This document shows, piece after piece, positions 34,738 to 43,328 of a stretch of DNA of 64,000 bases; position 1 is the first letter of the stretch; each line of letters begins with the position of its first letter. Location of the stretch: contig OZ245032.1 in assembly GCA_965224015.1 (NCBI GenBank), positions 1,550,001-1,614,000 of the forward strand, read 5' to 3'. The stretch is from CBDCVD01 sp965224015. GTDB lineage: Bacteria > Pseudomonadota > Alphaproteobacteria > Rhizobiales > CBDCVD01. The position numbers and the translations under genes were made by a program. The notes beneath the pieces are model-generated. The model did not search any database. It saw only the letters and a list, made by a program, of their open reading frames with translations, and was not told the DNA's origin.

Positions 34738-35439
34738 TCATATGAGCGTTTCCAGGCGCGTATTGGCAATCAACTCCGGCACGCTTGCCTGATTCGGCAG
34801 CGATAAAATAAAAACGACAATACCCGCCACCGTTTCAGGTGCAAGCTGGTCAGCCTTTGGTGTCACATTGGGCAGATTGGCGATAAGATCGGTATCAATG
34901 GCACCAGGACACAGCGCCGTCGCGCGCACGCCCTCATCCCAACCCGCGTGGCGGACGGCTTGTGTCATGGCCAAAAGCGCGTGCTTGGTCATCGCATAGC
35001 CCACCGACGTGCCCGTGCGGAACCGCTTGGCGTCGGTCGAGGCGATGTTTACCACACGCCCTGCCCCTGTTGCCTTCAGATGCGGCAAGGCCGCGCGAAT
35101 CAGGCGAAACGGGGCCTTGACATTGATGGCCCAAAGCGCGTCCAAATCATCCTCCGATCCGACTTCGAAATCCACCATGCGAAGAATACCGGCATTGTTT
35201 ACGACGGCATCAATTTGTCCGAAGTGGCCCACGGTCTCATTAACCCACCGCGCCGCCGTCTCGGGTTTCGTTGCATCAAAGTCGCTGACCATGAGAAAGT
35301 CCGCACCGGCGCGGAACCGGTTTGCCTGCGCGCGGTCACGCAACCCGGCAGAGACACGCCAACCGTCGGCCAAAAGCGCTTGGGTAATGGCGGCCCCAAG
35401 GCCGCGCCCAGCACCGGACACCATCGCAACACGTGACAT
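34738..35439 (-). CDS. SDR-family NAD(P)-dependent oxidoreductase
   Basis: A classical short-chain dehydrogenase of 233 residues: the nucleotide loop SGAGRGLGAAI, NNAG at about residue 86, Ser in NIASTDAKR and YAMTK as the YxxxK pair, with PGAIDTDL after it. The substrate is unknown. The start codon ATG at 35439 is directly preceded by a family B repeat, so there is no Shine-Dalgarno of its own. It lies downstream, on the same strand, of a second SDR, a DapA-like gene and a CUT1 importer, and may be the last gene of that group, although 466 bp of repeats separate it. Confidence 0.9.
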   Translation of the reverse strand: MSRVAMVSGAGRGLGAAITQALLADGWRVSAGLRDRAQANRFRAGADFLMVSDFDATKPETAARWVNETVGHFGQIDAVVNNAGILRMVDFEVGSEDDLDALWAINVKAPFRLIRAALPHLKATGAGRVVNIASTDAKRFRTGTSVGYAMTKHALLAMTQAVRHAGWDEGVRATALCPGAIDTDLIANLPNVTPKADQLAPETVAGIVVFILSLPNQASVPELIANTRLETLI

Positions 35440-35579
35440 TATAGCAAAGTGCGTTTAATTGGATTGATGGGCATTTAAGTATTTTCCTCGCATTTTGCTA
35501 TAGATTTAGAGGGCGATCAGCTTTATGGCGTTAGCTTTACCGCTCACAAAATGGATACAGCTAACGCCATGCTGATCTC
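35440..35579. repeat. Family B repeat, full length, abutting a start codon
   Basis: From TATAGCAAAGTGCG to ATGCTGATCTC. Its first base is next to the CAT complementing the SDR start codon. Confidence 0.9.
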
Positions 35580-35629
35580 ATATGGTCCTTAAGTCTCTTG
35601 CAAATAGCCCCACTATATCCTGCGAGACT

Positions 35630-35731
35630 ATACCAGCGGTATGGGCTTTATGGACACGCCGACTGGTGTACTGCCTTGATAACACACCTCTTTGACGCCA
35701 AGGCATGGTCATTGGCAAGGGCCCTTGGTAT
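35630..35731. repeat. Family A repeat, first of a tandem pair nested in C
   Basis: From ATACCAGCGGTATGGGC to GCCCTTGGTAT. Confidence 0.92.
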
Positions 35732-35834
35732 ATGCCAGCGGTATGGGCTTTATGGACACGCCGACTGGTGTACTGCCTTGATAACACACCTGATTGACGC
35801 TAATCCATGGGCCCTTGTCAAAGACCCTTGGTAT
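35732..35834. repeat. Family A repeat, second of a tandem pair nested in C
   Basis: From ATGCCAGCGGTATGGGC to GACCCTTGGTAT, directly joined to the previous copy. Confidence 0.92.
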
Positions 35835-35905
35835 TAAGGCCCATCTTGTCGCAAAATCGCCCAAGTACCTTTTGGCAGAATGGTTCTATTAAGACCTGAC
35901 ACGCT

Positions 35906-36688
35906 CTAGAACAGCCCTTGATAGACACCGCCGTCATTGACGATGTTCTGGCCGGACATAAAACCCGCCTGCGCCGAGCAGATATAGGCAATAAGATCGC
36001 CACATTCCTTCGGGTCGGCAAATCGTCCAGCCGGACAATTGTCCTTACGATCCTGTACGATCGCCTCGTATGTTGTGTTTCCTCGCTCGGCGTGGCCGTG
36101 TAAGTTGGTGTGCAAGGCGTCAGTGTCGAACAGCCCTGGACAAACGGTATTGATCGTGACGTTATGCCCGATCAGATCCCGCACCATCGCAGCCATAGCC
36201 CCCGAAAGGGCAAGCCGGGCGGCATGGCTATGAGCAAAGCCCGCCTGTGGGAATTTTATGAAGCTGACCGACATATTCACAATACGACCGAACTTTCGCG
36301 CTTTCATGCCCGGAGCCACCGCCTGCATCATCTGCACGGATGACAGAAAATGCACTTCCAGCCAATAGCGCCAGTCATCGGCTGAAATCTCGTCCCACGG
36401 TGTTGGCACCTGGCGAACGCCCGGGTTTGACACCAAAATGTCAACATCTCCAGCAGCGGCTAGAATGGCCTCGCGCCCTTCCTGTGTGTTGAAGTCTGCG
36501 GCAACAGGCGTGACCTTGACGTTAGCCTCGGCCCGGATCCTGTTGGCTGCCTCCTGCAGTGCCGTGTCCGTTCTGGCGTTTATCGTAAGGTCCACACCTT
36601 CGCCGGCCAGTGATTGCGCTGTGGCAAAACCCAACCCGCGGCTTGCCGCAGTTACAATCGCACGTCTGCCTCTTAATCCCAAATCCAT
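35906..36688 (-). CDS. SDR-fold protein with atypical catalytic residues
   Basis: The 260-residue protein has the SDR cofactor loop TAASRGLGFATA and the terminal INTVCPGLFDTD and GQNIVNDGG motifs. The usual Tyr-x-x-x-Lys is replaced: the corresponding region reads FAHSHAARLALSG, apparently Phe for Tyr and His for Lys. VSNPG stands where NNAG is expected. It may therefore be a non-canonical reductase or have lost oxidoreductase activity; related SDRs with altered active sites exist near sugar-acid and ketoacid genes. AAGGAAC lies upstream of the ATG. The stop TAG is part of the family C terminus. Confidence 0.85.
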   Translation of the reverse strand: MDLGLRGRRAIVTAASRGLGFATAQSLAGEGVDLTINARTDTALQEAANRIRAEANVKVTPVAADFNTQEGREAILAAAGDVDILVSNPGVRQVPTPWDEISADDWRYWLEVHFLSSVQMMQAVAPGMKARKFGRIVNMSVSFIKFPQAGFAHSHAARLALSGAMAAMVRDLIGHNVTINTVCPGLFDTDALHTNLHGHAERGNTTYEAIVQDRKDNCPAGRFADPKECGDLIAYICSAQAGFMSGQNIVNDGGVYQGLF

Positions 36689-36730
36689 GCCGGTGTTCCT
36701 TTATTGCATTTGTATTGTGTTCGTATTGGC

Positions 36731-36871
36731 CTAGATCAGCATGGCGTTAGCTGTACCCATTTTGCCAGGGGTAAAGCTAACGCCATAAAGCTGATCGCCC
36801 TAAAATCTATAGCAAAATGCGAGAAAAATACGGGAATGCTCATAATTCCCATGAAACGCATTTTGCTATAG
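36731..36871. repeat. Family B repeat, full length
   Basis: From CTAGATCAGCATGGCG to ACGCATTTTGCTATAG. It lies between the atypical SDR and the DapA-like gene of the same strand. Confidence 0.9.
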
Positions 36872-36877
36872 CGCCTG

Positions 36878-37786
36878 TCATGTCTTAATACCCAGTCGGC
36901 TGAGGCCTACGATAAGCCCGTGAAGTGCGGTTCCGTCCAAATCACGATAAGGCGGGCGCATACATCCGCCACCTGGCAATCCGGTAAGGTTCATCATGGC
37001 CTTGGTGGACGGATAAAGGGTTCTACCATCACGCGTGAATAGATCCGTGAGCGCGATCCCCACGTTCTGCAAGGCCCAGGCCTCATCCAGGGCTCCCGTC
37101 TTCGTTTTGTACCAAAGATCGAGGCAGCCCCTGGCCCAAACGTTGGGAAAGCAATCGATCAGGCCGTCGGCACCTGCCAAAACCGCCGGCACGCCAAAGG
37201 TCGAGGAGGGACCGCAAAAGACGAGAATTCGCTCTTTTACGCGGTTCAGAATCGCGTGGAAATTACCCCAGTCCCCACTTGATTCCTTGATGGCGACGAT
37301 ATTTTCGTGACCAGCCAGGTGATCCGCAATTTCCGGCGTGATCGCATTGCCGGCATTTCCCGGAATGTTGTAAAGAACCACCGGCAAGACAGACCGATCG
37401 GCGATCGCCTCAAAATGCGCCAGGATCTCAGCATCGGATACAGTCGCGAAATAGGGAGGCAAAACGAGCGCGCCGTCAGCGCCGGCCTCCTTGGCTGCCG
37501 TGATTTGATCAATGACTTCGCTTTCCTGAATGCTGCCCGTGCCAACAATGGCCGGCCCCCTGCCTTTGCACGCTTTGGCCGTAAGCCTTGCGAGACGCTC
37601 GCGCTCTTTCATGGAGAGCGCCCAGAATTCTCCCGTACAGCCTGCGCAAACAACACCCGTGGCGCCAGCATCGAGCAGGCGTGCGATATTGGCGACGAAA
37701 CCTTCTTCGTCGATCGTCAAATCAGCATTAAAGGGCGTGGTCACAGCGGGCATCGGGCCCGACCAATCGACGGTTCTTCGATTCAA
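36878..37786 (-). CDS. DapA/NanA-family aldolase or dehydratase
   Basis: A (beta/alpha)8 class I enzyme of 302 residues. The Schiff-base lysine is Lys167 in NIVAIKESSGDW and the catalytic tyrosine is Tyr139 in VVLYNIPG; GCTGEFWALS stands where DapA has GTTGE. Members include dihydrodipicolinate synthase, N-acetylneuraminate lyase, keto-deoxy sugar-acid dehydratases and pyrroline-4-hydroxy-2-carboxylate deaminase; the substrate cannot be chosen. It follows the importer ATPase by 14 bp and so is cotranscribed with it, suggesting action on the imported compound. The start is a TTG with GAGG eight bases upstream. Confidence 0.88.
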   Translation of the reverse strand: MNRRTVDWSGPMPAVTTPFNADLTIDEEGFVANIARLLDAGATGVVCAGCTGEFWALSMKERERLARLTAKACKGRGPAIVGTGSIQESEVIDQITAAKEAGADGALVLPPYFATVSDAEILAHFEAIADRSVLPVVLYNIPGNAGNAITPEIADHLAGHENIVAIKESSGDWGNFHAILNRVKERILVFCGPSSTFGVPAVLAGADGLIDCFPNVWARGCLDLWYKTKTGALDEAWALQNVGIALTDLFTRDGRTLYPSTKAMMNLTGLPGGGCMRPPYRDLDGTALHGLIVGLSRLGIKT

Positions 37787-37800
37787 TGTATCGCCTCTTT

Positions 37801-38916
37801 CTAATCTTCGGTGCGCTCACTTGCAGGGTTGGCGGCCACCGGGCCTTGGTTGAGACGCCTGCCGTTTGCGCCTTGCGCAAAAAAATGCGCCTGCCTGTTA
37901 TCAATGCCAAGCCTTACAGTCTCGCCCGCACGCCAAACCTGATCGGCTTTTGTGCGTCCGGTGATGCGAATGCCGTCTTCCAGGCGAACGACGACAATAT
38001 TCTCGTGTCCGGTCTGCTCCACAAGCTGAACAATGCCCTTTATGGGACCAGAGCCCATTGAAATTCCCTCGGGGCGCACGCCCAAAGCTGCTGCACCGGG
38101 GCGCGCTTGCTGTCCAAGCTGTCCGGCGTTAACCGACACCCCCGGCGCATCAAACACCCACGCACCGTCCTCGTTTCGCAAGGCGCCATCAACAATGTTC
38201 ATGCCCGGGGTTCCGATGAAGCCGGCAACAAAGCGATTGATGGGCTCGCGATAGACATCCTGCGGCGGAGCAAATTGCTGCAGCTTGCCACCTTCCATCA
38301 CCGCGATGCGGTCCGACATGGTCATGGCCTCAAGCTGATCGTGGGTGACGTAAACCATTGTCCGGCCCAGGCGGCGATGAAGTTCAATCAGTTCGGCGCG
38401 CATGTGCCCGCGAAGTTTGGCGTCAAGGTTGGAAAGCGGCTCGTCAAGCAGAAACACTTTGGGCTCGCGCACCAGTGCGCGAGCGAGCGCAACCCGTTGC
38501 TGCTGGCCGCCTGAGAGTTCCCTGGGTTTGCGGTTTAACAGTGGCGTCAGTTGTAACATCTGCGCGGTTTTCTCAACCATTGCAGGGCGCTCGGATTTTG
38601 GCACGCCGCGTTTTTTCAACGGATAGGCGATGTTCTGGCGCACCGTCATATGCGGATAAAGCGCATAGGACTGGAACACCATTGCGATGTCGCGCTGGCT
38701 CGGAGGAACGTCATTGACGACGCGCTCACCAATGCTGATTTCGCCACGGGTCGGAAATTCCAGCCCGGCGAGCATACGCAAGGTTGTTGTCTTTCCACAG
38801 CCCGAGGGGCCCAGAAGCGAGATGAACTCACCCCGTTTGATTTCGAGGTCCAGATTTTCGACAGCGGTGAACGTTCCGAACTGCTTTTGAACTTTGGCGA
38901 AGACGACGTCTGCCAT
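37801..38916 (-). CDS. CUT1-type ABC importer ATPase (UgpC/MalK-like)
   Basis: The 371-residue cytoplasmic ATPase powers the importer encoded by the three genes upstream. Walker A is GPSGCGKTT at about residue 36, the Q-loop is in MVFQSYALYPHMTV, the signature is LSGGQQQRVALARAL, Walker B is VFLLDEPLSNLD and the H-loop is in YVTHDQLEAM. A C-terminal TOBE/MalK regulatory region follows (ALGVRPEGISMG). AAAGGATAA precedes the ATG. It lies three bases after the permease gene and 14 bp before the DapA-like gene. Confidence 0.95.
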   Translation of the reverse strand: MADVVFAKVQKQFGTFTAVENLDLEIKRGEFISLLGPSGCGKTTTLRMLAGLEFPTRGEISIGERVVNDVPPSQRDIAMVFQSYALYPHMTVRQNIAYPLKKRGVPKSERPAMVEKTAQMLQLTPLLNRKPRELSGGQQQRVALARALVREPKVFLLDEPLSNLDAKLRGHMRAELIELHRRLGRTMVYVTHDQLEAMTMSDRIAVMEGGKLQQFAPPQDVYREPINRFVAGFIGTPGMNIVDGALRNEDGAWVFDAPGVSVNAGQLGQQARPGAAALGVRPEGISMGSGPIKGIVQLVEQTGHENIVVVRLEDGIRITGRTKADQVWRAGETVRLGIDNRQAHFFAQGANGRRLNQGPVAANPASERTED

Positions 38917-38919
38917 CGG

Positions 38920-39747
38920 TTATCCTTTCACACCACCGGCACCGAACCCGCGGGTCAGATAGCTTTGCAGGAATGCAAAAACGATAATCAGCGGCACACT
39001 CATCATCACGGAGGCTGCCATCAAAAGGGACCACTCAATATTGAAAGACGAAATCAACATGTTCATGACCCCCGTGGTTAGCGGGCGTGCTTCGTCGGAG
39101 TTTACAAGCACAAGCGCATAAAGATACTCGTTCCACGACAGAATAAACGTAAACAGAGCCGTGGATATAATGCCCGGCAGAAGCTGCGGGAGAATAACGT
39201 CGCAGAACGCCCCCAGGCGGGAAGCGCCGTCCACCAAAGCCGCCGACTCCAGGTCTTGCGGAATTCCCGCCATGAACGACCGCAACAGCCAGAGCGCATA
39301 AGGCAGCGCAAAAGTGGTATAGGCGATGACAAGAGAGGCAATCGTATTCGACAGGCCCAGCTTTACCAGCATCAGATAAAGCGGCAAAATGAGTACGACG
39401 GAGGGCAAAAGATACGTAAACAGTACCAGAAATGCCAACGTCTCGCGTCCAGGATATCTAAAGCGCACCAGGCTGTAAGCACCAACGGTCGCGATGGCAA
39501 CGACCACAAGCGTCGTGGTTGTCGACAGGATAACCGAATTCTGGAAGTAACCAAGAAAGTTCGTATCGCTCAGCAGCCGCCAGTAATGCGCGAACGTGAA
39601 AGTTTCCGGAAAAATAGTTGGCGGCCTGCGAAACAGCTCGAACTGCGGCTTGAGTGACGTGACCAGCATCCAAACGAGCGGAAACGCCACCATCAGCACA
39701 AAGCCCCAGGCGAACAGGTTAAAGGCGACCTTGCGGAACATGAACAT
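38920..39747 (-). CDS. CUT1 ABC importer permease (MalG/UgpE-like)
   Basis: The 275-residue inner-membrane protein has six predicted spans. The coupling-helix EAA loop is SAALVDGASRLGAFCDVILPQLLPG. MalG-type features are the absence of a large first periplasmic loop and SWNEYLYALVL in the fifth span region. The start overlaps the stop of the other permease gene (TGATG), with GGAGGA upstream. Confidence 0.93.
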   Translation of the reverse strand: MFMFRKVAFNLFAWGFVLMVAFPLVWMLVTSLKPQFELFRRPPTIFPETFTFAHYWRLLSDTNFLGYFQNSVILSTTTTLVVVAIATVGAYSLVRFRYPGRETLAFLVLFTYLLPSVVLILPLYLMLVKLGLSNTIASLVIAYTTFALPYALWLLRSFMAGIPQDLESAALVDGASRLGAFCDVILPQLLPGIISTALFTFILSWNEYLYALVLVNSDEARPLTTGVMNMLISSFNIEWSLLMAASVMMSVPLIIVFAFLQSYLTRGFGAGGVKG

Positions 39748-40643
39748 CACGTGTCCTCCGACCGGGTTTTGCGAATATAGACAATCATAAAGGCCAGCAT
39801 GATCAGCATCATGATGACCGCATATGCCGAGGCCATGCCCATCTGGTTCAGCGCAAAGGCCTCTTTATACACCAACAGGGGCAGGGTTTGTGTGGAGGTG
39901 ATCGGCCCCCCTCCGGTCAACAGGAAGATCAGATCGAACTCCTTGAAGTCCCAGATTGCCCGCAGCATGATGATGACCACCAGCACCTCACGCAACTGCG
40001 GCAAGGTCACGTCAAAAAAACGCGCGATCGGCCCGGCCCCGTCAATCTTGGCGGATTCGTAGAGTTGATCCGGAATGGACTGCAGCCGCGCCAAAACCGC
40101 GATCACAACGAAAGGAAAGTACTTCCAGGCGCCCACAAGAATGACCGAAACCATGGCATTGGGCATGGCGCCAAGAAAGTCTACCGGAAGATCGACGATG
40201 CCAGCGCTGATCATGAGGTGGTTCAAAATGCCGTAAAGGTCGTTGAATAGCCATTTCCAGACCAACACGGCAACAACAGTCGAAATGAAATAGGGAAACA
40301 GGATCAGGGAACGCGCAAGACTGCGAAACCAGAGGTTCTGATGCAGGACCAGGGCCATGCCCACACCGAAGATGATCTGCAATGACAACGTTCCAACCGT
40401 CCAGATCAGATTTGTTTGCAGGGATGTCCAAAACTCGCCCCTAGCGAGCAATGTGCGGTAGTTATCCAGCCCAACCCATGCGCCCTCAAGGGTAGGGGTA
40501 AAAATACTGAAGAGCGACAGATAGATAGCCGAAATCAAAGGGTAAACAATAACCGCACAGAACACCAAAACGGTGGGAGCGATTAGCAACAGGCCGAGCA
40601 TGGAATACTGGCGCTCGAGAGGCGTTTTGCTTTGTGGAGCCAT
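39747..40643 (-). CDS. CUT1 ABC importer permease (MalF/UgpA-like)
   Basis: The 298-residue inner-membrane protein is the partner of the MalG-like permease. The first span LLLIAPTVLVFCAVIVYPLI is followed by a periplasmic loop with LEGAWVGLDNYRTLL, as in UgpA/MalF. The EAA loop is ESAKIDGAGPIARFFDVTLPQLR. The ATG at 40643 is preferred to a TTG at 40679; neither has a clear ribosome site. Confidence 0.92.
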   Translation of the reverse strand: MAPQSKTPLERQYSMLGLLLIAPTVLVFCAVIVYPLISAIYLSLFSIFTPTLEGAWVGLDNYRTLLARGEFWTSLQTNLIWTVGTLSLQIIFGVGMALVLHQNLWFRSLARSLILFPYFISTVVAVLVWKWLFNDLYGILNHLMISAGIVDLPVDFLGAMPNAMVSVILVGAWKYFPFVVIAVLARLQSIPDQLYESAKIDGAGPIARFFDVTLPQLREVLVVIIMLRAIWDFKEFDLIFLLTGGGPITSTQTLPLLVYKEAFALNQMGMASAYAVIMMLIMLAFMIVYIRKTRSEDT

Positions 40644-40711
40644 TGGTGTTACGCGAGCCGGGCTGCCTGACGAAGGCAACCCGGGAACCCGGTATTAAGA
40701 CATGACACGCT

Positions 40712-42046
40712 CTAGCCTTTCATGATGTCTTCAATGGCCTTCGCGGTGTCGCCAATGACCTGATCAGCGTTCTCTCCATTAAGGACAACACGCTGAACCA
40801 TATCGGCGATCACGCCGGAGCCGACGACCTCGCCCGCTTTCTCGTTTGAGGGATGTGCGGCACTTTCGTAACCCAGGTTGAAACCACCTGCGGCCGCCTG
40901 CGACATCAGTTCGACCTCTTCCGGATATTTCTGGATAATGGCGTTGGCCTGATATTTCGGGTTCTCGTTGATGGACTTGAGCACCGGCAGCACATGACCC
41001 GGCGCCGCATGGAGCTGCTGGATATAGCCGTCAGGGTTAAACAGCGATGCGGCAAAAGCCTTGGCAATATTGATGTTTTTCGACTGCTTTGGAATAAAGA
41101 CACTGGGAAAGTCATTGAAGGTCCAAGCCGCGATATCTTCTGATTTCGTCGGGTAGGTCACACAGGTTATGCTGTCGGCGATGGGCGGATTCTGGGCATT
41201 GACGTTACCCAACACACGGCCCGTGTAGATGCCAGTGGCGGTGGCTCCGGATACAAAGGCTGTGATGGCCTCGCCCCAGCTGTAGTTGGTCGCACCGGGC
41301 GGGCACAATTCGCGCATTGAGGCATAGAATTCCAGCGCATCGCGTGTTGCCTGCGTGTCGAGTGCGACGTTCAGATCGGTATCGAAAATCTGACCGCCCG
41401 CCTGATGGATCACACCAACAAAGATCAGGGTGGTCATGGAATTGCGGCCATAAGGTAACGGAGCACCAAAAATGCCACCTTTTTGCATAGCCTGGCAGGC
41501 GGCACGCAGTTCGTCCCATGTTGCAGGCGCATCTGTAATTCCCGCCTCCTGCATAAGATCGGTCCGCAGCCAAAGCATATTGGCCGCCGAGTTACCGATT
41601 CCGGTGCCAACATAATTGCCATCCGCGGCCTTGAAGACGTCGTTGGCGCCCGGGTAGTAGTCGTCGGCGCCAATGGCCTCAATGACATCGTTAAACGGCT
41701 CGACAAGGTCATTGGCGTAATACGACTGAATCGCAAACGACGGCAGGTGGGTAACGATGTCCGGCACTTCACCTGAGGAGAAAGCCGCCGCAAGCTGTGG
41801 CGCGTATCCCTCATCCGAGGTCGTTTCGAAAATCACTTTAACGCCGGGATTTGCGGCTTCAAACGCTGCGATTTGGGCCTTGTAGGCGGCGACCTGGGCG
41901 GGGGCGCCCTGAGGCGACCACCAGCGGATCGACGTCTCTTGCGCCATGGCACGTATGGGAAGCGCCGACACCGCTGTCGCGGCGGCTATACCCCCTAAGG
42001 CACGCCTGCGTGAAATTGGCTGATGCAAAATTGCTGATGTTTTCAT
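40712..42046 (-). CDS. CUT1 ABC importer substrate-binding protein
   Basis: The 444-residue binding protein has a twin-arginine-like signal (SRRRALGGIAAATAVSALP, cut after AMA). The mature part is of the family 1 sugar-binding type (IRWWSPQGAPAQVAAYKAQI then FEAANPGVKVIF, EVPDIVTHLPSF and FNDFPSVFIPK). It captures the substrate, probably a sugar, polyol or sugar-acid derivative. GGGAG lies nine bases before the ATG at 42046. A copy of the shared operator-like motif lies 18-38 bp upstream of the start. The stop TAG is the start of a family C terminus. Confidence 0.92.
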   Translation of the reverse strand: MKTSAILHQPISRRRALGGIAAATAVSALPIRAMAQETSIRWWSPQGAPAQVAAYKAQIAAFEAANPGVKVIFETTSDEGYAPQLAAAFSSGEVPDIVTHLPSFAIQSYYANDLVEPFNDVIEAIGADDYYPGANDVFKAADGNYVGTGIGNSAANMLWLRTDLMQEAGITDAPATWDELRAACQAMQKGGIFGAPLPYGRNSMTTLIFVGVIHQAGGQIFDTDLNVALDTQATRDALEFYASMRELCPPGATNYSWGEAITAFVSGATATGIYTGRVLGNVNAQNPPIADSITCVTYPTKSEDIAAWTFNDFPSVFIPKQSKNINIAKAFAASLFNPDGYIQQLHAAPGHVLPVLKSINENPKYQANAIIQKYPEEVELMSQAAAGGFNLGYESAAHPSNEKAGEVVGSGVIADMVQRVVLNGENADQVIGDTAKAIEDIMKG

Positions 42047-42063
42047 TTTTTTTCTCCCTGGAT

Positions 42064-42084
42064 GCAAATGTTCGCATAGCGCAC
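42064..42084. promoter_or_regulatory. Shared operator-like motif, site 1 (binding protein / iclR)
   Basis: GCAAATGTTCGCATAGCGCAC matches the core seen at 48849, 55983 and 57187 (consensus GCACAAATGTTYGCATA then CGCAC). It lies between the CUT1 binding-protein gene and the IclR gene. Confidence 0.65.
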
Positions 42085-42270
42085 TCTTGTACGCATTATA
42101 GAGTTTAACAACTCCGTCATGCAAGAAGATTTTTTGTCAAGCGTTTTCTTGTAACCGCAACAGCATGTCCGCTCATTGATTACGCAGAACCACCCCCTTT
42201 TTGCCCGTCCCCGGCTTGCAGCGGATGCATTTCCAATCAATGGGCTTAAAGTGAGCAGGGGTTTACCCTA

Positions 42271-42312
42271 GAGCGTGTCATGTTTTAATAGAAGCATTCT
42301 GCCGGAGAGATT
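42271..42312. repeat. Family C terminus
   Basis: TAGAGCGTGTCATGTTTTAA then TAGAAGCATTCTGCCGGAGAG, like the start of the 7844 copy. It lies in the leader of the IclR gene. Confidence 0.75.
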
Positions 42313-42461
42313 TTGGTATTCTCAAATCCAAGGACTTAAATATGGGACATCAAAAGGCAGCAAAAGGGTTTAAATCCGTGGCCACCAAAAAAGCAGCGCC
42401 CGCCAAGGCAGGCCTCATGACAGCAGGTCCGGAGACGCTTGACGACAAAGAGGCCAGCGGT

Positions 42462-43220
42462 ATGAACCCACGTGATTACGTCAGCTCCCTTGCGCGCGGG
42501 CTCGATGTCCTACGGGCGTTTAACAGGACGGGACACAAAATGACCCTCAGTCAGGTGGCGTCGGAGACGGGCAATACCCGTGCCGGGGCGCGCCGCATTC
42601 TTTTGACCCTGGTGCATGAGGGCTATGCTGTGACCGATGGAAAATTATTCGATCTCACGCCTTTGGCGCTTGAGTTAGGTCATTCGGTGCTTTCGTCCAA
42701 AGGCGTGTGGGAAATTGCCAAACCGTTTATCGATCATTTGTCGGAGGAAACCGGCGAAAGCGTTTCGGCTGCGGTTCTTGACAAATATGATGTCGTCTAC
42801 GTGTCGGGCGCCCAGTACCACCGGATCATCAGCGTCGGCATTTCCGTCGGCTCCAGGTTCCCGGCCCATTGTACAGCCAATGGGCGAGTTTTGCTTGCCG
42901 CACAGCCTCAAGACACATGGCCCAGGATGCTTCGCGATATCAAACTCACGAGGATGACCCCTCACACGGTGACAGATCGGGCGGAGTTCAAAAGCGTTCT
43001 TGAGCAGGTGCGGGATCAGGGATGGTCGCTTGTGGATCAGGAATTGGAAGTCGGATTGATGTCTATATCGGTTCCCGTCAAGAGCAATGCCGGAACGCTT
43101 GTGGGTGCGATTAATGTCGGTGTTCCGAAGCTGCGTATGACCCCCGATGACATGGTGTCAAAGATTCTACCGAAACTGCAGACAACCGTCTCCAACATTT
43201 CCAGAGCGCTGATTGGCTAG
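42462..43220 (+). CDS. IclR-family transcriptional regulator
   Basis: An IclR-type regulator with an N-terminal winged helix (YVSSLARGLDVLRAF, then KMTLSQVASETGNTRAGARRILLTL) and a C-terminal effector domain (VGISVGSRFPAHCTANGRVLLA, VDQELEVGLMSISVPV, GAINVGVPKLRMT). IclR proteins bind palindromic operators near the genes they control and respond to catabolic intermediates. From its position it is the best candidate regulator of the surrounding catabolic genes and of the shared motif. The ATG at 42462 gives the usual length (252 aa); an in-frame ATG at 42342 would add 40 Lys/Ala-rich residues. The stop TAG merges with a C terminus. Confidence 0.92.
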   Translation: MNPRDYVSSLARGLDVLRAFNRTGHKMTLSQVASETGNTRAGARRILLTLVHEGYAVTDGKLFDLTPLALELGHSVLSSKGVWEIAKPFIDHLSEETGESVSAAVLDKYDVVYVSGAQYHRIISVGISVGSRFPAHCTANGRVLLAAQPQDTWPRMLRDIKLTRMTPHTVTDRAEFKSVLEQVRDQGWSLVDQELEVGLMSISVPVKSNAGTLVGAINVGVPKLRMTPDDMVSKILPKLQTTVSNISRALIG

Positions 43221-43310
43221 AGCGTGTCAGGCCTTGCGCTTTCTCCTTCTATCTGGAAGCGCCTTTTTACAACCTGGCTGGTCCGCTCCCCCTCTCAGCC
43301 ACCCCCAGGG
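43218..43310. repeat. Family C terminus joined to a D fragment
   Basis: TAGAGCGTGTCAGGCC at the IclR stop codon, then TTTACAACCTGGCTGGTCCG, CTCCCCCTCTCAGCC at 43266-43300. Confidence 0.7.
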
Positions 43311-43328
43311 TCCTCATCTCAAGCCTCC

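Larger units (their letters stand above)
35580..35908. repeat. Family C repeat interrupted by two family A copies
   Basis: The left part (CTCTTGCAAATAGCCCCAC to TGCGAGACT) and the right part (TAAGGCCCATCTTGTCGC to GACACGCTCTA) match, in reverse, the continuous segment around 7844-7945. Removing 35630-35834 restores GCGAGACTTAAGGCCC exactly as in the 7844 copy. The right end supplies the stop codon of the SDR gene at 35906. Confidence 0.88.

Noticed and set aside
35630..35834. TA target-site duplication for family A
   Set aside because: At the nested site the flanks rejoin exactly without an extra TA, so a duplication could not be demonstrated for A.
35578..35837. Short open frames within the family A repeats encoding a recurring Arg/Ser/Thr-rich peptide
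   Set aside because: The same peptide recurs only because the DNA repeat does. There is no ribosome site and frames differ between copies.
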